Below are positions 1 through 8,839 of a stretch of DNA of 64,000 nucleotides, piece after piece. The stretch's first letter is position 1, and each line of letters starts with the position of its first letter. Below the pieces are notes generated by a model. It worked only from the letters and a program-made list of their open reading frames with translations. It did not search any database and was not told where the DNA came from. Both the position numbers and the translations under genes were made by a program. The DNA comes from Tissierellia bacterium (GTDB taxonomy: Bacteria; Bacillota; Clostridia; Tissierellales; Peptoniphilaceae), in NCBI GenBank assembly GCA_030537855.1, contig JAUNVD010000003.1, forward strand, positions 29,005 to 93,004, in the 5' to 3' direction.

Positions 1-602
1 AAATAGGCGAGAATGTAACCTTTACTTTGAAGTATAAGTTGATAGAAAAATTAGGTAAATCTATAGACAAAAAGAATTTAATTGGTACCATTCCTGTTCT
101 ACACACTAAGGATTATTCATATCCAAATTCTGAGGGAACTTGGAAACCACACTCAATTAATGAAGCAGACGTAATATCAATCGAATTCTTGTCTAGAGAT
201 GGCAAAATTAATGAGAAATTTAAATTGGGAACTGGTTATACAGTTAGAACTCCTGATAATATTCGTAAGGGAATTACTGATACAAAAGGAAAGCAAGTTC
301 AGATTACTTTAAATAACTACAATGAAGTTATTGCTGTGATTGTCTATGATAAAGATGCTGTGGTAGATGTCGAAGGTAAACTTGTTGTTAATAGTATAAA
401 AAATTCTAAGAATATAGGAAAAATTGAAGTTACTTCTAGAATTTTAGAAGGAGTAAAGCCTGATTCTTTCCAAGGGCAGACTTTGATTTTCGAAGTAGAT
501 AGTACTCAAAATAATAAGTATAAGGAAGGATCTGTACACTCATTTACAGCAAAGCATGATGGAATAGATAGTTTTATTGAATTAAATTTTCCCACAAATT
601 AA
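1..602 (+). CDS. C-terminal part of a probable surface or secreted protein (5' end outside window)
   Basis: The reading frame is open from the first complete codon (base 3), so the gene begins upstream of the window; the TTG at 27 is internal and is not the start. About 200 residues are visible. They are rich in Lys, Asn, Thr, Val and Ile, have no membrane segment and no cysteine, and alternate short hydrophobic and polar stretches as in beta-sandwich repeat domains of clostridial surface proteins. I see no LPXTG-type sorting signal or choline-binding repeat at the C-terminus, which ends in NFPTN. It is followed by a strong hairpin. The function is unknown; 'surface protein' is inferred from composition only. 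Confidence 0.6.
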   Translation, partial: IGENVTFTLKYKLIEKLGKSIDKKNLIGTIPVLHTKDYSYPNSEGTWKPHSINEADVISIEFLSRDGKINEKFKLGTGYTVRTPDNIRKGITDTKGKQVQITLNNYNEVIAVIVYDKDAVVDVEGKLVVNSIKNSKNIGKIEVTSRILEGVKPDSFQGQTLIFEVDSTQNNKYKEGSVHSFTAKHDGIDSFIELNFPTN

Positions 603-615
603 TTTAATATCAAAC

Positions 616-642
616 AAATCCCCGGTTCGCCGGGGATTTTTT
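616..642 (+). terminator. Rho-independent terminator after the surface protein gene
   Basis: A perfect 10-bp stem (616-625 with 630-639) closes a TTCG loop and is followed by a run of T. Its end lies only 12 nt before the tcdA start codon, and the U tract abuts the tcdA ribosome site. Confidence 0.85.
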
Positions 643-651
643 GGAGGTTAT

Positions 652-1356
652 ATGGATTTAAATAGAACAGAAATGGTACTTGGTAAAGAATTCCTAAATC
701 ATATTCGAAAGAAATCAGTGATTGTTTTTGGAATTGGTGGTGTTGGAGGAGCAGCTGTAGAAGCTCTTTGTCGTCTTGGTTTGGAAAAGATTACTTTTGT
801 AGACCGTGATATTGTGGAAGCTTCAAATGTGAATCGTCAAATCATTGCCACAAAAGATACGATGGGAAAAGATAAGGTCCAAGCAATGAGAGAAAGACTC
901 TTATCCATAAATCCAACAGGGGAGTTTACCCCTCTTCAAGTTAATGTGACAAAGGATTGGGTGGATCATTTTGATTTTCGACCTTACGATGCTATTCTTG
1001 ATTGTATCGATACAGTTAGTGGAAAACTAGCTCTTTATGAAGGAGCAAGAAGAGATCAGGTATATCTTTTATCTTCTATGGGGACTGGAAACAAATTAGA
1101 TCCTACAAAACTAGTCCATACGACCATAGAAAAAACAAAGCATGATCCTTTGGCAAGAGTGATACGAAGAGAATGCCGAAAAAGAAATCTAAATAATATT
1201 GAAGTTATTTATTCTACAGAACTTCCTACATATGGAGATGGGAAAAAGTTACAAACCCCAGGTTCTACTCCTTTTGTTCCTCCTTCTGCAGGAATTCTTA
1301 TGGCTTCTATTTTATGTAGAAAATGGTATGAAAAAATCGATTCTTTGGTAAAGTAG
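652..1356 (+). CDS. tcdA: tRNA threonylcarbamoyladenosine dehydratase (TcdA/CsdL, ThiF/MoeB family)
   Basis: This is an E1-like ATP-dependent enzyme that cyclises t6A37 to ct6A in tRNAs reading ANN codons. The 234-residue protein has the nucleotide-binding GIGGVGG at residues 27-33, followed by the family signatures DRDIVEASNVNRQ and DPLARVIRRECRK, which separate TcdA from ThiF and MoeB. The length is slightly short of the E. coli protein (about 268). The ATG at 652 follows TTGGAGG. A hairpin ends 12 nt upstream. The only promoter-like sequence I see lies before that hairpin, inside the end of the previous gene (TTGAAT at 577, 17-nt spacer, weak TAATTT at 600). Expression may therefore start there or come from read-through. 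Confidence 0.88.
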   Translation: MDLNRTEMVLGKEFLNHIRKKSVIVFGIGGVGGAAVEALCRLGLEKITFVDRDIVEASNVNRQIIATKDTMGKDKVQAMRERLLSINPTGEFTPLQVNVTKDWVDHFDFRPYDAILDCIDTVSGKLALYEGARRDQVYLLSSMGTGNKLDPTKLVHTTIEKTKHDPLARVIRRECRKRNLNNIEVIYSTELPTYGDGKKLQTPGSTPFVPPSAGILMASILCRKWYEKIDSLVK

Positions 1357-1390
1357 GACCAAGAAAGAAGGATAAAAGCTTCTAAATGAC

Positions 1391-1416
1391 AAAAGCCCCG
1401 TTATCGGGGCTTTTCA
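1391..1416 (+). terminator. Rho-independent terminator after tcdA
   Basis: A perfect 10-bp stem, AAAAGCCCCG with CGGGGCTTTT, around a TTAT loop. It separates tcdA from the pcrA promoter. Confidence 0.85.
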
Positions 1417-1439
1417 CTTACACTTCTTTTCGATATAAT
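1411..1439 (+). promoter_or_regulatory. Probable sigma-A promoter of the pcrA-ligA-gatCAB operon
   Basis: A perfect TATAAT at 1434-1439 lies 17 nt after TTTTCA (1411-1416), a 4/6 match to the -35 consensus. The -35 overlaps the tail of the preceding terminator. The expected start lies about 20 nt upstream of the pcrA ATG. Confidence 0.55.
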
Positions 1440-1464
1440 AAAGGGATGAAAGACGAGGGATGGA

Positions 1465-3675
1465 ATGAATTATATTGATGAACTAAATAAACAACAACAG
1501 GAAGCTTTACTTTATACAGAGGGCCCTCTGTTAATTTTAGCTGGTGCCGGTTCTGGTAAAACAAAAACAGTAACAAATAAAATTGCATATCTTATTGATG
1601 AAAAAAATATAAGTCCTGGAAGTATCTTAGCCTTTACTTTTACAAATAAAGCAGCAAATGAAATGAAGGAGCGTGTGGAAAAAGCGTTACGTAGAGATAT
1701 TTCTTCTATGTGGATAGGAACTTTCCATTCTATATGTGTTCGTATTTTACGTATGAATATTGATAGAATAGGATATGATCGAGGATTTTCCATTTATGAT
1801 CGTTCCGACCAATTGACACTAGTAAAAGATTGTTTAAAAGAGTTAGATTTATCCAAGGATTTATATAAGGACCGTGCTGCTCTTAGTATTATAGGTGAAG
1901 CAAAAAATCAAGGTATTGAGCCTGATAAGTGGATAACAGATCATTATACAGACTTTTATCAAAGGCAAATGGGGGAGGTTTATGCTTTATATCAAAAAAA
2001 GTGTAAGGAAAACAATGCTTTAGATTTTGATGATTTATTAATTAAAACTGTAGAACTTCTAGAAAAACATGAGGATATTCGACTTTATTATCAATATAAA
2101 TTTGAATATATTTTTGTAGATGAGTATCAAGATACTAATATGGTTCAGTATCAGTTGATAAAACTTCTTTGTCGCCCAGATCCTAATTTAACAGTGGTTG
2201 GAGATAATGATCAATCGATTTATAAATGGCGTGGAGCAGATATTCGAAATATTTTAAATTTTGAAAAGGATTTTGCCAATGCGAAGGTTATATTACTTGA
2301 ACAAAATTATCGTTCGACACAAAATATTTTAAATGCCGCCAATGCTGTGATTAAAAATAATCCGGAACGAAAAGATAAAAAGCTATGGACTGAAAATAAT
2401 GAGGGTAAAAAAGTAGTTTACCGAAAATTTCGTCATTCTTCAGAAGAAGAAAAAGGTGTGGTTAATTTAATTTCCCAATGTAATTATAAAGGATATTCTT
2501 TTGATGATATGGCTATTTTATATCGTATTAATGCACAGTCTCGTGGTTTTGAAGAATATTTAATGCGAGAAGGAATTCCGTATCGTATTGTTGGAGGATT
2601 ACGGTTTTATGATCGTAAGGAAGTAAAGGATATTATTGCTTATTTACAAGTCATTGAAAACCCTGATGATAATATTGCTCTAAAACGTATATTAAATGTA
2701 CCTAAACGGGGAATCGGAGCTTCTTCGGTTTCTCAATTAGAAGAGTATGGTAATAAAATGGGGATGAGTTTGTTTTCTGTCATTGACACTTTACCAGAAA
2801 ATGAAGATCTTCAAATTCGTTCTCAAAAAAATATCCGAAAATTTGCGAATTTAATTAATTTATTAAGGGAGAAGGCAAAGTCTTTATCTGTTCCTGAATT
2901 AATGGAATCTGTTTTGTTTGAATCTGAATATATTGCAAAATTAGAACAAGAAAATACAGTGGAAGCTAGAACAAGAATTGAAAACCTTCAAGAATTGGTA
3001 ACTGCTGCCAATCATTTTATGGAGGAATTTCAAGAAGCAGAATTGGAAGACTTTCTTTCTACCTTGTCCTTATTATCTGATGTGGATAAAACGGAAGAAG
3101 ACAAGAAAGGTGTTTCTCTTATGACCGTTCATTCTGCAAAGGGGTTAGAGTTTCCTGTTGTATTCTTAGTTGGTATGGAAGAGCAAATCTTTCCCAATGC
3201 TCGTAGTTTAGAAAATGATGAGGATTTGGAAGAGGAACGGAGACTTTGTTATGTAGCAGTGACTCGAGCTGAAAAGGAATTATATATAACCTCTGCTGAA
3301 AATCGAATGCTTTATGGGAACACGATTATGAATCGTCGATCCCGTTTTATTGACGAGATGATAGAGCATTTGGACATTATTGAAGCGGAAAGTAAAACTA
3401 GCACGAAAGAGTTTAGTCCACGACTAATGGAACAAAGGGATTATACCGCAGATATTTCAAAATACCAGGTGAAGGCGAAAAATACAAAGGAATATACTTC
3501 AAAGACAAAGGAAAATATTAAAGTTGGAGATAAAGTAAAACATAAGAAGTTTGGAAAAGGTATGATTGTTTCTATAAAGGATAAGGGGAATGACAAAGAA
3601 ATTGTAATTGCTTTTGATCAAAAAGGTCTCAAAAAGCTTCTCTTATCTTTTGCACCTTTGGAGGTGATAAATTGA
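1465..3675 (+). CDS. pcrA: ATP-dependent DNA helicase PcrA (UvrD/Rep superfamily 1)
   Basis: A 3'-5' SF1A helicase for nucleotide-excision repair, rolling-circle replication and clearing RecA or stalled RNA polymerase. At 736 residues it matches the usual PcrA length. It opens with the Q-motif region (LNKQQQEAL) and Walker A GAGSGKT at residues 27-33, then FTNKAANEM (motif Ia), FVDEYQDTN (Walker B), GDNDQSIYKWRGA (motif III), LEQNYRS (IV), TVHSAKGLEF (V) and VAVTRAEKELY (VI). The C-terminal VGDKVKHKKFGKG segment is the Tudor-like domain that contacts RNA polymerase. The ATG at 1465 follows a GAGGGA ribosome site. It is first in an operon and overlaps ligA by 4 nt. Confidence 0.95.
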   Translation: MNYIDELNKQQQEALLYTEGPLLILAGAGSGKTKTVTNKIAYLIDEKNISPGSILAFTFTNKAANEMKERVEKALRRDISSMWIGTFHSICVRILRMNIDRIGYDRGFSIYDRSDQLTLVKDCLKELDLSKDLYKDRAALSIIGEAKNQGIEPDKWITDHYTDFYQRQMGEVYALYQKKCKENNALDFDDLLIKTVELLEKHEDIRLYYQYKFEYIFVDEYQDTNMVQYQLIKLLCRPDPNLTVVGDNDQSIYKWRGADIRNILNFEKDFANAKVILLEQNYRSTQNILNAANAVIKNNPERKDKKLWTENNEGKKVVYRKFRHSSEEEKGVVNLISQCNYKGYSFDDMAILYRINAQSRGFEEYLMREGIPYRIVGGLRFYDRKEVKDIIAYLQVIENPDDNIALKRILNVPKRGIGASSVSQLEEYGNKMGMSLFSVIDTLPENEDLQIRSQKNIRKFANLINLLREKAKSLSVPELMESVLFESEYIAKLEQENTVEARTRIENLQELVTAANHFMEEFQEAELEDFLSTLSLLSDVDKTEEDKKGVSLMTVHSAKGLEFPVVFLVGMEEQIFPNARSLENDEDLEEERRLCYVAVTRAEKELYITSAENRMLYGNTIMNRRSRFIDEMIEHLDIIEAESKTSTKEFSPRLMEQRDYTADISKYQVKAKNTKEYTSKTKENIKVGDKVKHKKFGKGMIVSIKDKGNDKEIVIAFDQKGLKKLLLSFAPLEVIN

Positions 3676-5657
3676 ATGACAACATGCAAGAATGGGTGGA
3701 TATTTTAAATAGGTGGAGTAAAAGTTACTATACTTTAGACGAACCGGAAGTATCTGACAAAGAATATGATGAGCTTTATGATAAATTACGGGCATTGGAA
3801 CAAGAAACTGGTGTGGTGCTCCCTGATAGTCCAACCCAAAGGGTGGGAGGAGAAATTCTTGATCATTTTGAAAAACACCATCATCTTGCTCCTTTATATT
3901 CTTTGGACAAAGCCCAAAGCTATGAACAATTAGAAGAGTGGGTACGTAGGAATGAACGTCTTTTAGAAAATGCGAAAGATTCATTAAAGGAGCCTTTACC
4001 TGATTTAGAATATGTGGTGGAATACAAGTTCGATGGGTTAACCATTAATTTGACCTACGAAGACGGCTATTTAAAGACTGCAGCTACTAGGGGAAATGGA
4101 AAAATTGGTGAAGAAATTTTAGAACAAATTCGAAGGATCCCCTCAGTTCCCCTTAAAATTCCGTCTAAAAATAAAATGGAAATTCAAGGGGAGGGTTTAA
4201 TGCCCCTTTCAAAACTGGAAGAATATAATAAGACGGCTAAAGAGCCTTTAAAAAATGCAAGAAACGCAGCTGCTGGAGCTTTACGGAACTTGGATCCTAA
4301 TGTTGTAAAAGAAAGAAGTTTAACTGCCTATTTTTATAATATCGGTTATATTGAAGGAAAAGAATTTGCAACTGATATGGAAATGAAGGAGTTTTTAAGA
4401 GAAAATCAATTTTTAGTTCATCCTTCAATCACCAAGGTAAAAAGCGTGAAAGAAGCAGAAAAGGAAATTGAACGTATTGGAAAGTTACGTGGAGATTTAG
4501 ATATATTAATTGACGGAGTTGTTATAAAGATCAATGATATGAAAATTCGAGAGGTACTAGGATTTACCAATAAGTTTCCACGATGGGCCATTGCTTATAA
4601 ATTTGAAGCAGAAGAAACCTCAACGATACTAGAAGATGTGGTTTGGAATGTAGGTAGAACAGGAAAATTAACTCCTACTGCAATTTTAAGTCCTGTTGAA
4701 ATAGGTGGGGTGACGATTCGTCGAGCAACGTTAAATAATTATGATGATATTGAAAGAAAAGAAGTGGAAATTGGCGCTAGGGTTCTAATTCGACGAAGTA
4801 ATGATGTTATTCCTGAGATTATGGGAGTACTACCTTCTGAGGAAAAGACGAAAGAGATAAAAAAACCTGACCGTTGTCCAGCTTGTGGAGCAAAGATAAT
4901 CCAAGATGGAGTCCATATTTTTTGTCCCAATACTTTAAGTTGTCAACCTCAATTAGTAGCTCGATTAACTCATTTTGCATCTAGAGATGCTATGAATATT
5001 GAGGGTTTTAGTGAAAAAACTATTTTGAAATTGTTACAGGAAAAAGATTTACGAGAGATACCTGATATTTATCAGTTAACTTTTGATGATTTTCGTAGTA
5101 TGGAAGGGTTTAAGGATAAAAGAAGCCAAAACATGATAGACGCCATTGAGGCGAGTAAAAATCCTAATTTAAGTAATTTTATCTATGCTTTAGGTATTCA
5201 TAATGTAGGAGCAAAAACAGCAGAAGATTTGGCCCATTATTATAAAACTTTTGAAGCTTTTGTAAATTCATCCTACGAAGAACTTATAAATATTGGGGAT
5301 ATAGGACCTGTTACTGGGGAGGAAATTAGAAAGTTTTTTGATGATCCGGAAATTCAAGAGAGTTTAAAACATTTAAAGGAATTAGGAGTCTTTCCTAAAG
5401 AAGAAATAATAGAGGAAAAGGGCAGTCAACTAGCAAATAAAACTATTGTGCTTACGGGAGCACTTACTGTTTCTAGAAAGGAAATGGAAGAGCTTCTAAA
5501 ATCTTATGGAGCTAAGATTACTGGCTCTGTTAGTAAAAATACAGATATCGTATTAGTAGGGGAAAAACCTGGTAGTAAGAAAGATAAGGCGGAAGAGTTA
5601 GGTATTGATATCTTAAATGAAAACGAAATAAGAAAGTTAATAAGTAAGGAGGAATAG
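3672..5657 (+). CDS. ligA: NAD-dependent DNA ligase LigA
   Basis: Seals nicks in replication and repair using NAD+. The 661-residue protein has the usual order: an N-terminal Ia/adenylation region with nucleophile Lys119 in YKFDG (KFDG rather than the commoner KLDG), the OB fold, a four-cysteine zinc finger (CPAC...CPN...SC), helix-hairpin-helix repeats and a C-terminal BRCT domain (IVLTGALTVSRKEMEELL onward). The TTG at 3672 is preferred because GGAGGTG ends 5 nt upstream; the next ATG (3684) is too far from it. The TTG overlaps the pcrA stop codon as TTGA, suggesting translational coupling. Confidence 0.95.
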   Translation: MNDNMQEWVDILNRWSKSYYTLDEPEVSDKEYDELYDKLRALEQETGVVLPDSPTQRVGGEILDHFEKHHHLAPLYSLDKAQSYEQLEEWVRRNERLLENAKDSLKEPLPDLEYVVEYKFDGLTINLTYEDGYLKTAATRGNGKIGEEILEQIRRIPSVPLKIPSKNKMEIQGEGLMPLSKLEEYNKTAKEPLKNARNAAAGALRNLDPNVVKERSLTAYFYNIGYIEGKEFATDMEMKEFLRENQFLVHPSITKVKSVKEAEKEIERIGKLRGDLDILIDGVVIKINDMKIREVLGFTNKFPRWAIAYKFEAEETSTILEDVVWNVGRTGKLTPTAILSPVEIGGVTIRRATLNNYDDIERKEVEIGARVLIRRSNDVIPEIMGVLPSEEKTKEIKKPDRCPACGAKIIQDGVHIFCPNTLSCQPQLVARLTHFASRDAMNIEGFSEKTILKLLQEKDLREIPDIYQLTFDDFRSMEGFKDKRSQNMIDAIEASKNPNLSNFIYALGIHNVGAKTAEDLAHYYKTFEAFVNSSYEELINIGDIGPVTGEEIRKFFDDPEIQESLKHLKELGVFPKEEIIEEKGSQLANKTIVLTGALTVSRKEMEELLKSYGAKITGSVSKNTDIVLVGEKPGSKKDKAEELGIDILNENEIRKLISKEE

Positions 5658-5658
5658 G

Positions 5659-5940
5659 ATGAAACATGAAGAAGTGGCTCATATAGCAGAAATTGCCATG
5701 TTAAAGTTTTCCGAAGATACTTTGGAAGGCTTTGCCGATGTTTTTATCGAAACTATGGAATTTATGGATCGTATTAAGAATGTGGATACGAAAGATACAG
5801 AAGGTGTCTTTCATGTGGTGGAGAAAGATATGCCATTACGAGAGGATACGATAGTAGAAGGCTTAAGTCAAAAGGATGCTACAAAGAACACGAAGAGTGA
5901 AAAGTATGGATACTTTGAAATTCTTCCTTTTGTAGAATAG
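5659..5940 (+). CDS. gatC: Asp-tRNA(Asn)/Glu-tRNA(Gln) amidotransferase subunit C
   Basis: A small 93-residue subunit that wraps around GatA and stabilises the GatCAB complex, which converts misacylated Glu-tRNA(Gln) and Asp-tRNA(Asn). It starts with the family pattern VAHIAEIAMLKFSE and ends with a PLREDTIVEGLSQKDATKN segment typical of GatC. The start follows TAAGGAGGAATAGG. It lies 1 nt after ligA and 8 nt before gatA, clearly within one operon. Confidence 0.93.
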   Translation: MKHEEVAHIAEIAMLKFSEDTLEGFADVFIETMEFMDRIKNVDTKDTEGVFHVVEKDMPLREDTIVEGLSQKDATKNTKSEKYGYFEILPFVE

Positions 5941-5948
5941 GAGGATGC

Positions 5949-7385
5949 ATGGAACTTTTAGATCTAAAAGCATGTGAGATTCCAGGGCTTGTAAAGGATA
6001 AGAAAGTAAAAGCTTTGGATATTACTAATGCCTATTTAAAACATATTGAAGAAAATGATGAGACATTAAATGCATATATTACTGTGACAAAACAATTGGC
6101 CTTAGAACAGGCGAAAAATGTAGATGCAAAGGTGGAGTCAGGGGAAGACCCAGGGGTATTAGCTGGAATACCTATTTCTTTAAAGGATAATATTTCATTA
6201 AAGGATGTAAAAATGACCTGTGGTTCAAAAATGTTAGAAGACTATATTTCTCCTTATGATAGTAAAGTTGCAGAAATCATAAAAAGAGAAGGGGGTATCA
6301 TCCTTGGTAAGGTAAACTTAGATGAATTTGCTATGGGAGCAGATACTAAAACTTCTTATTTTGGAGTGACAAAAAATCCTTTGGACCCTACAAGAGTTGC
6401 AGGAGGTTCTTCTGGAGGGTCAGCTTCCAGTGTAGCAGGTAAAGAGGCTATTCTTTCTGTTGGTACAGATACTGGTGGTTCAGTACGACAACCATCTGCT
6501 TTTTGTGGCACAGTTGGAATGAAACCAACCTATGGATCAATATCTCGTTATGGAATTAGTCCTATGGCAAATACCTTTGATACACCTGGTGTGATTGGGC
6601 GATCTGTGGAAGATGTTTTATTATTATTACAAACCTTAGTGGGTAAAGATTCTCATGATGCAACTTCTTTGGGAAATGAAGCTTTAAAAGAATTGACCTT
6701 AGAAGATGATGTACATTTGAAAGGGCTAAAATTTGCTTTACCTAGTTTATACAAGAATCAAGAATTAGACGAACCCATTCAGGAGAGTTTTGATCGAGTC
6801 TTAGCTCTTTTAGAAAAATCTGGAGCAAAAGTTGATATTGTTGAAATGGACAGTTTAAAATATGTGATTGAAACATATCATATTTTAGTGAATGGTGAAA
6901 TTGCTCCAAATATGAGTCGATTTGACGGTCTTCGATTTGGACATCGTACAAAAGAATATACTACTTTAGAAGAAATGTATATGAAATCTCGTTCAGAAGC
7001 TTTTGGAGATGAAGTAAAGAGGAGAATTATGATAGGTACTCATATTTTAAGTTTAGATTTGTCTTCAGAATATTACGAGAAAGCTTTAAAAGTTCGTACA
7101 ATGATTCGTAAAGAGTTTGAAACTATTTTCAAAGACTATGATTTTGTTCTTTCTCCAACCTATCCGGTGATACCATATAAGGTGGAAGAAGAAATGAGTC
7201 CTGTTGAAATTTATGTAGCTGATTTATTTACTGTACCAGTTAACTTAGGTAACTTATGTGGGATTTCCATACCAGTAGAAAACAACTCGTCTTTACCAGG
7301 AGGGGTTCAAATTATTGGAAATCATTTTAAGGACCATGAAGTTATCAAAGCTGCATTTGCAATAGAAAGGAGTTTACAACAATGA
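5949..7385 (+). CDS. gatA: Asp-tRNA(Asn)/Glu-tRNA(Gln) amidotransferase subunit A (glutamine amidase)
   Basis: Amidase-signature enzyme that hydrolyses glutamine and channels ammonia to GatB. The 478-residue protein carries the Ser-Ser-Lys catalytic elements: the lysine in PISLKDNIS, the glycine/serine-rich GGSSGGSA loop and the second serine region GGSVRQPSAF. The gene sits between gatC and gatB, and its stop overlaps the gatB start as ATGA, so the two subunits are probably translationally coupled. Confidence 0.95.
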   Translation: MELLDLKACEIPGLVKDKKVKALDITNAYLKHIEENDETLNAYITVTKQLALEQAKNVDAKVESGEDPGVLAGIPISLKDNISLKDVKMTCGSKMLEDYISPYDSKVAEIIKREGGIILGKVNLDEFAMGADTKTSYFGVTKNPLDPTRVAGGSSGGSASSVAGKEAILSVGTDTGGSVRQPSAFCGTVGMKPTYGSISRYGISPMANTFDTPGVIGRSVEDVLLLLQTLVGKDSHDATSLGNEALKELTLEDDVHLKGLKFALPSLYKNQELDEPIQESFDRVLALLEKSGAKVDIVEMDSLKYVIETYHILVNGEIAPNMSRFDGLRFGHRTKEYTTLEEMYMKSRSEAFGDEVKRRIMIGTHILSLDLSSEYYEKALKVRTMIRKEFETIFKDYDFVLSPTYPVIPYKVEEEMSPVEIYVADLFTVPVNLGNLCGISIPVENNSSLPGGVQIIGNHFKDHEVIKAAFAIERSLQQ

Positions 7386-8803
7386 GTTGGAAGACAATTG
7401 TGGGTTTAGAAATTCACGTAGAGCTTTCTACAAAAACAAAGGCTTTTTGCAACTGTGAAAACTCCTTTGGAAAAGAACCTAATACTTCTGTTTGTCCTGT
7501 TTGCCTTGGGTTACCAGGTGCATTACCAGTATTAAATGAACAAGCTGTGAAGTTTGGTGTTATGGCTGGATTAGCTCTTCATTGTGATATTCATGAATAT
7601 TCTAAGTTCGATCGTAAGAATTATTTTTATCCTGATTTAACGAAGGGCTTTCAATTAACACAAAATGACCGTCCGATTTGTACAGATGGCTATCTAGAAA
7701 TTGGTGATGATGAAAATAAAAAGAAAATAGGAATTCGTCAAATTCAATTAGAAGAGGACACTGGGAAAGCCATTCATCCTGAAGAAGGGGATACTTTACT
7801 TGATTACAACCGTTGTGGAGTACCTTTAATTGAAATTGTATCCCAACCAGATTTAAACAGTGGAAAAGAAGCGAGAGAGTTTTTAGAAAAGTTACGAGCC
7901 ACCTTAAAATATATTGGAATCTCTGACTGTAAAATGGAAGAAGGTTCTTTACGTTGTGATGTTAATGTAAATATTAAAAACGAAGAAACGAAGGAATGTT
8001 CAGCTATTGCTGAAATTAAAAATCTTAACTCATTTCGTGGTGTGGAAAAAGCGGTAGAATATGAAGAAAAACGACAAAGAGAAATGATGGAAGCAGGGGA
8101 AAAAGAAGAAAAGACAACAAGACGTTGGGATGATGTAAACGAAGAAACCATACTTATGCGTGTAAAATACACAGCTAATGATTATCGTTTTGTTCCTGAT
8201 GGAGATTTGCCTCTTTTGCATATTGATGAAGAATTACGAAGTGCTGTAGCAAGTAAAATGCCAGAGCTTCCTGATCAACGGGCAAAGAGATTTCAAAAAG
8301 AATATGGACTGTCACAATATGATGCTTCCGTTTTAACAGGGACTCGGGAATTAGCTGATTTTTACGAAGATACTGCTGCCTTGTTTAAAGACTATAATAC
8401 TTTATCAAACTGGGTGATGGGGGAAGTCTTACGTCGTATAGATACAGATACAAATTTTTTAGTTCCTTTTGAACCAAAGGATCTTGCAGAGTTATTAATC
8501 GAAATTAAAAATAAAACTATTAATAATAACGCAGGGAAAAAAGTTCTTCGTACCATGTTTGAAAAAGGAGGAAAACCTAAGGATATTATCCAAGAAATGG
8601 GACTTACTCAAATTTCAGACTCTTCACAAATAGAAGATATGGTATTAAAGGTATTGGATAATAATCCTCAGTCCATTGCAGATTTCAAAGCTGGAAAAGA
8701 TCGAGCTTTAGGTTTTCTTGTAGGACAGGTTATGAAAGAATCAAGAGGTAAGGCAAATCCTCAAATGGTAAATGAATTATTACGGAAACATTTAGATAAA
8801 TAA
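7382..8803 (+). CDS. gatB: Asp-tRNA(Asn)/Glu-tRNA(Gln) amidotransferase subunit B
   Basis: Kinase-like subunit that activates the misacylated tRNA and receives ammonia from GatA. The 473 residues begin with the family hallmark GLEIHVELSTKTKAFC. A zinc-site region (CNC, CPVCLGLPG) and the YFYPDLTKGFQ motif follow, and the protein ends in the helical YqeY-like tail domain (KESRGKANPQMVNELL). It is the last gene of the pcrA-ligA-gatCAB operon. The presence of GatCAB suggests that GlnRS and/or AsnRS is missing or bypassed in this organism. Confidence 0.95.
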   Translation: MSWKTIVGLEIHVELSTKTKAFCNCENSFGKEPNTSVCPVCLGLPGALPVLNEQAVKFGVMAGLALHCDIHEYSKFDRKNYFYPDLTKGFQLTQNDRPICTDGYLEIGDDENKKKIGIRQIQLEEDTGKAIHPEEGDTLLDYNRCGVPLIEIVSQPDLNSGKEAREFLEKLRATLKYIGISDCKMEEGSLRCDVNVNIKNEETKECSAIAEIKNLNSFRGVEKAVEYEEKRQREMMEAGEKEEKTTRRWDDVNEETILMRVKYTANDYRFVPDGDLPLLHIDEELRSAVASKMPELPDQRAKRFQKEYGLSQYDASVLTGTRELADFYEDTAALFKDYNTLSNWVMGEVLRRIDTDTNFLVPFEPKDLAELLIEIKNKTINNNAGKKVLRTMFEKGGKPKDIIQEMGLTQISDSSQIEDMVLKVLDNNPQSIADFKAGKDRALGFLVGQVMKESRGKANPQMVNELLRKHLDK

Positions 8804-8838
8804 TAAAAATCTCTCAGATTTCTGAGAGATTTTTATTA
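8802..8838. terminator. Bidirectional terminator between gatB and the CofE-like gene
   Basis: A perfect 17-bp inverted repeat (8802-8818 with 8821-8837) with A and T runs at both outer edges. It can terminate gatB on the plus strand and the convergent CofE-like gene on the minus strand. Confidence 0.85.
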
Positions 8839-8839
8839 T

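Noticed and set aside
8030..8221. Minus-strand ORF rich in Phe, Cys and Tyr opposite gatB
   Set aside because: Composition is the complement of Glu/Lys-rich gatB codons; no start signal.
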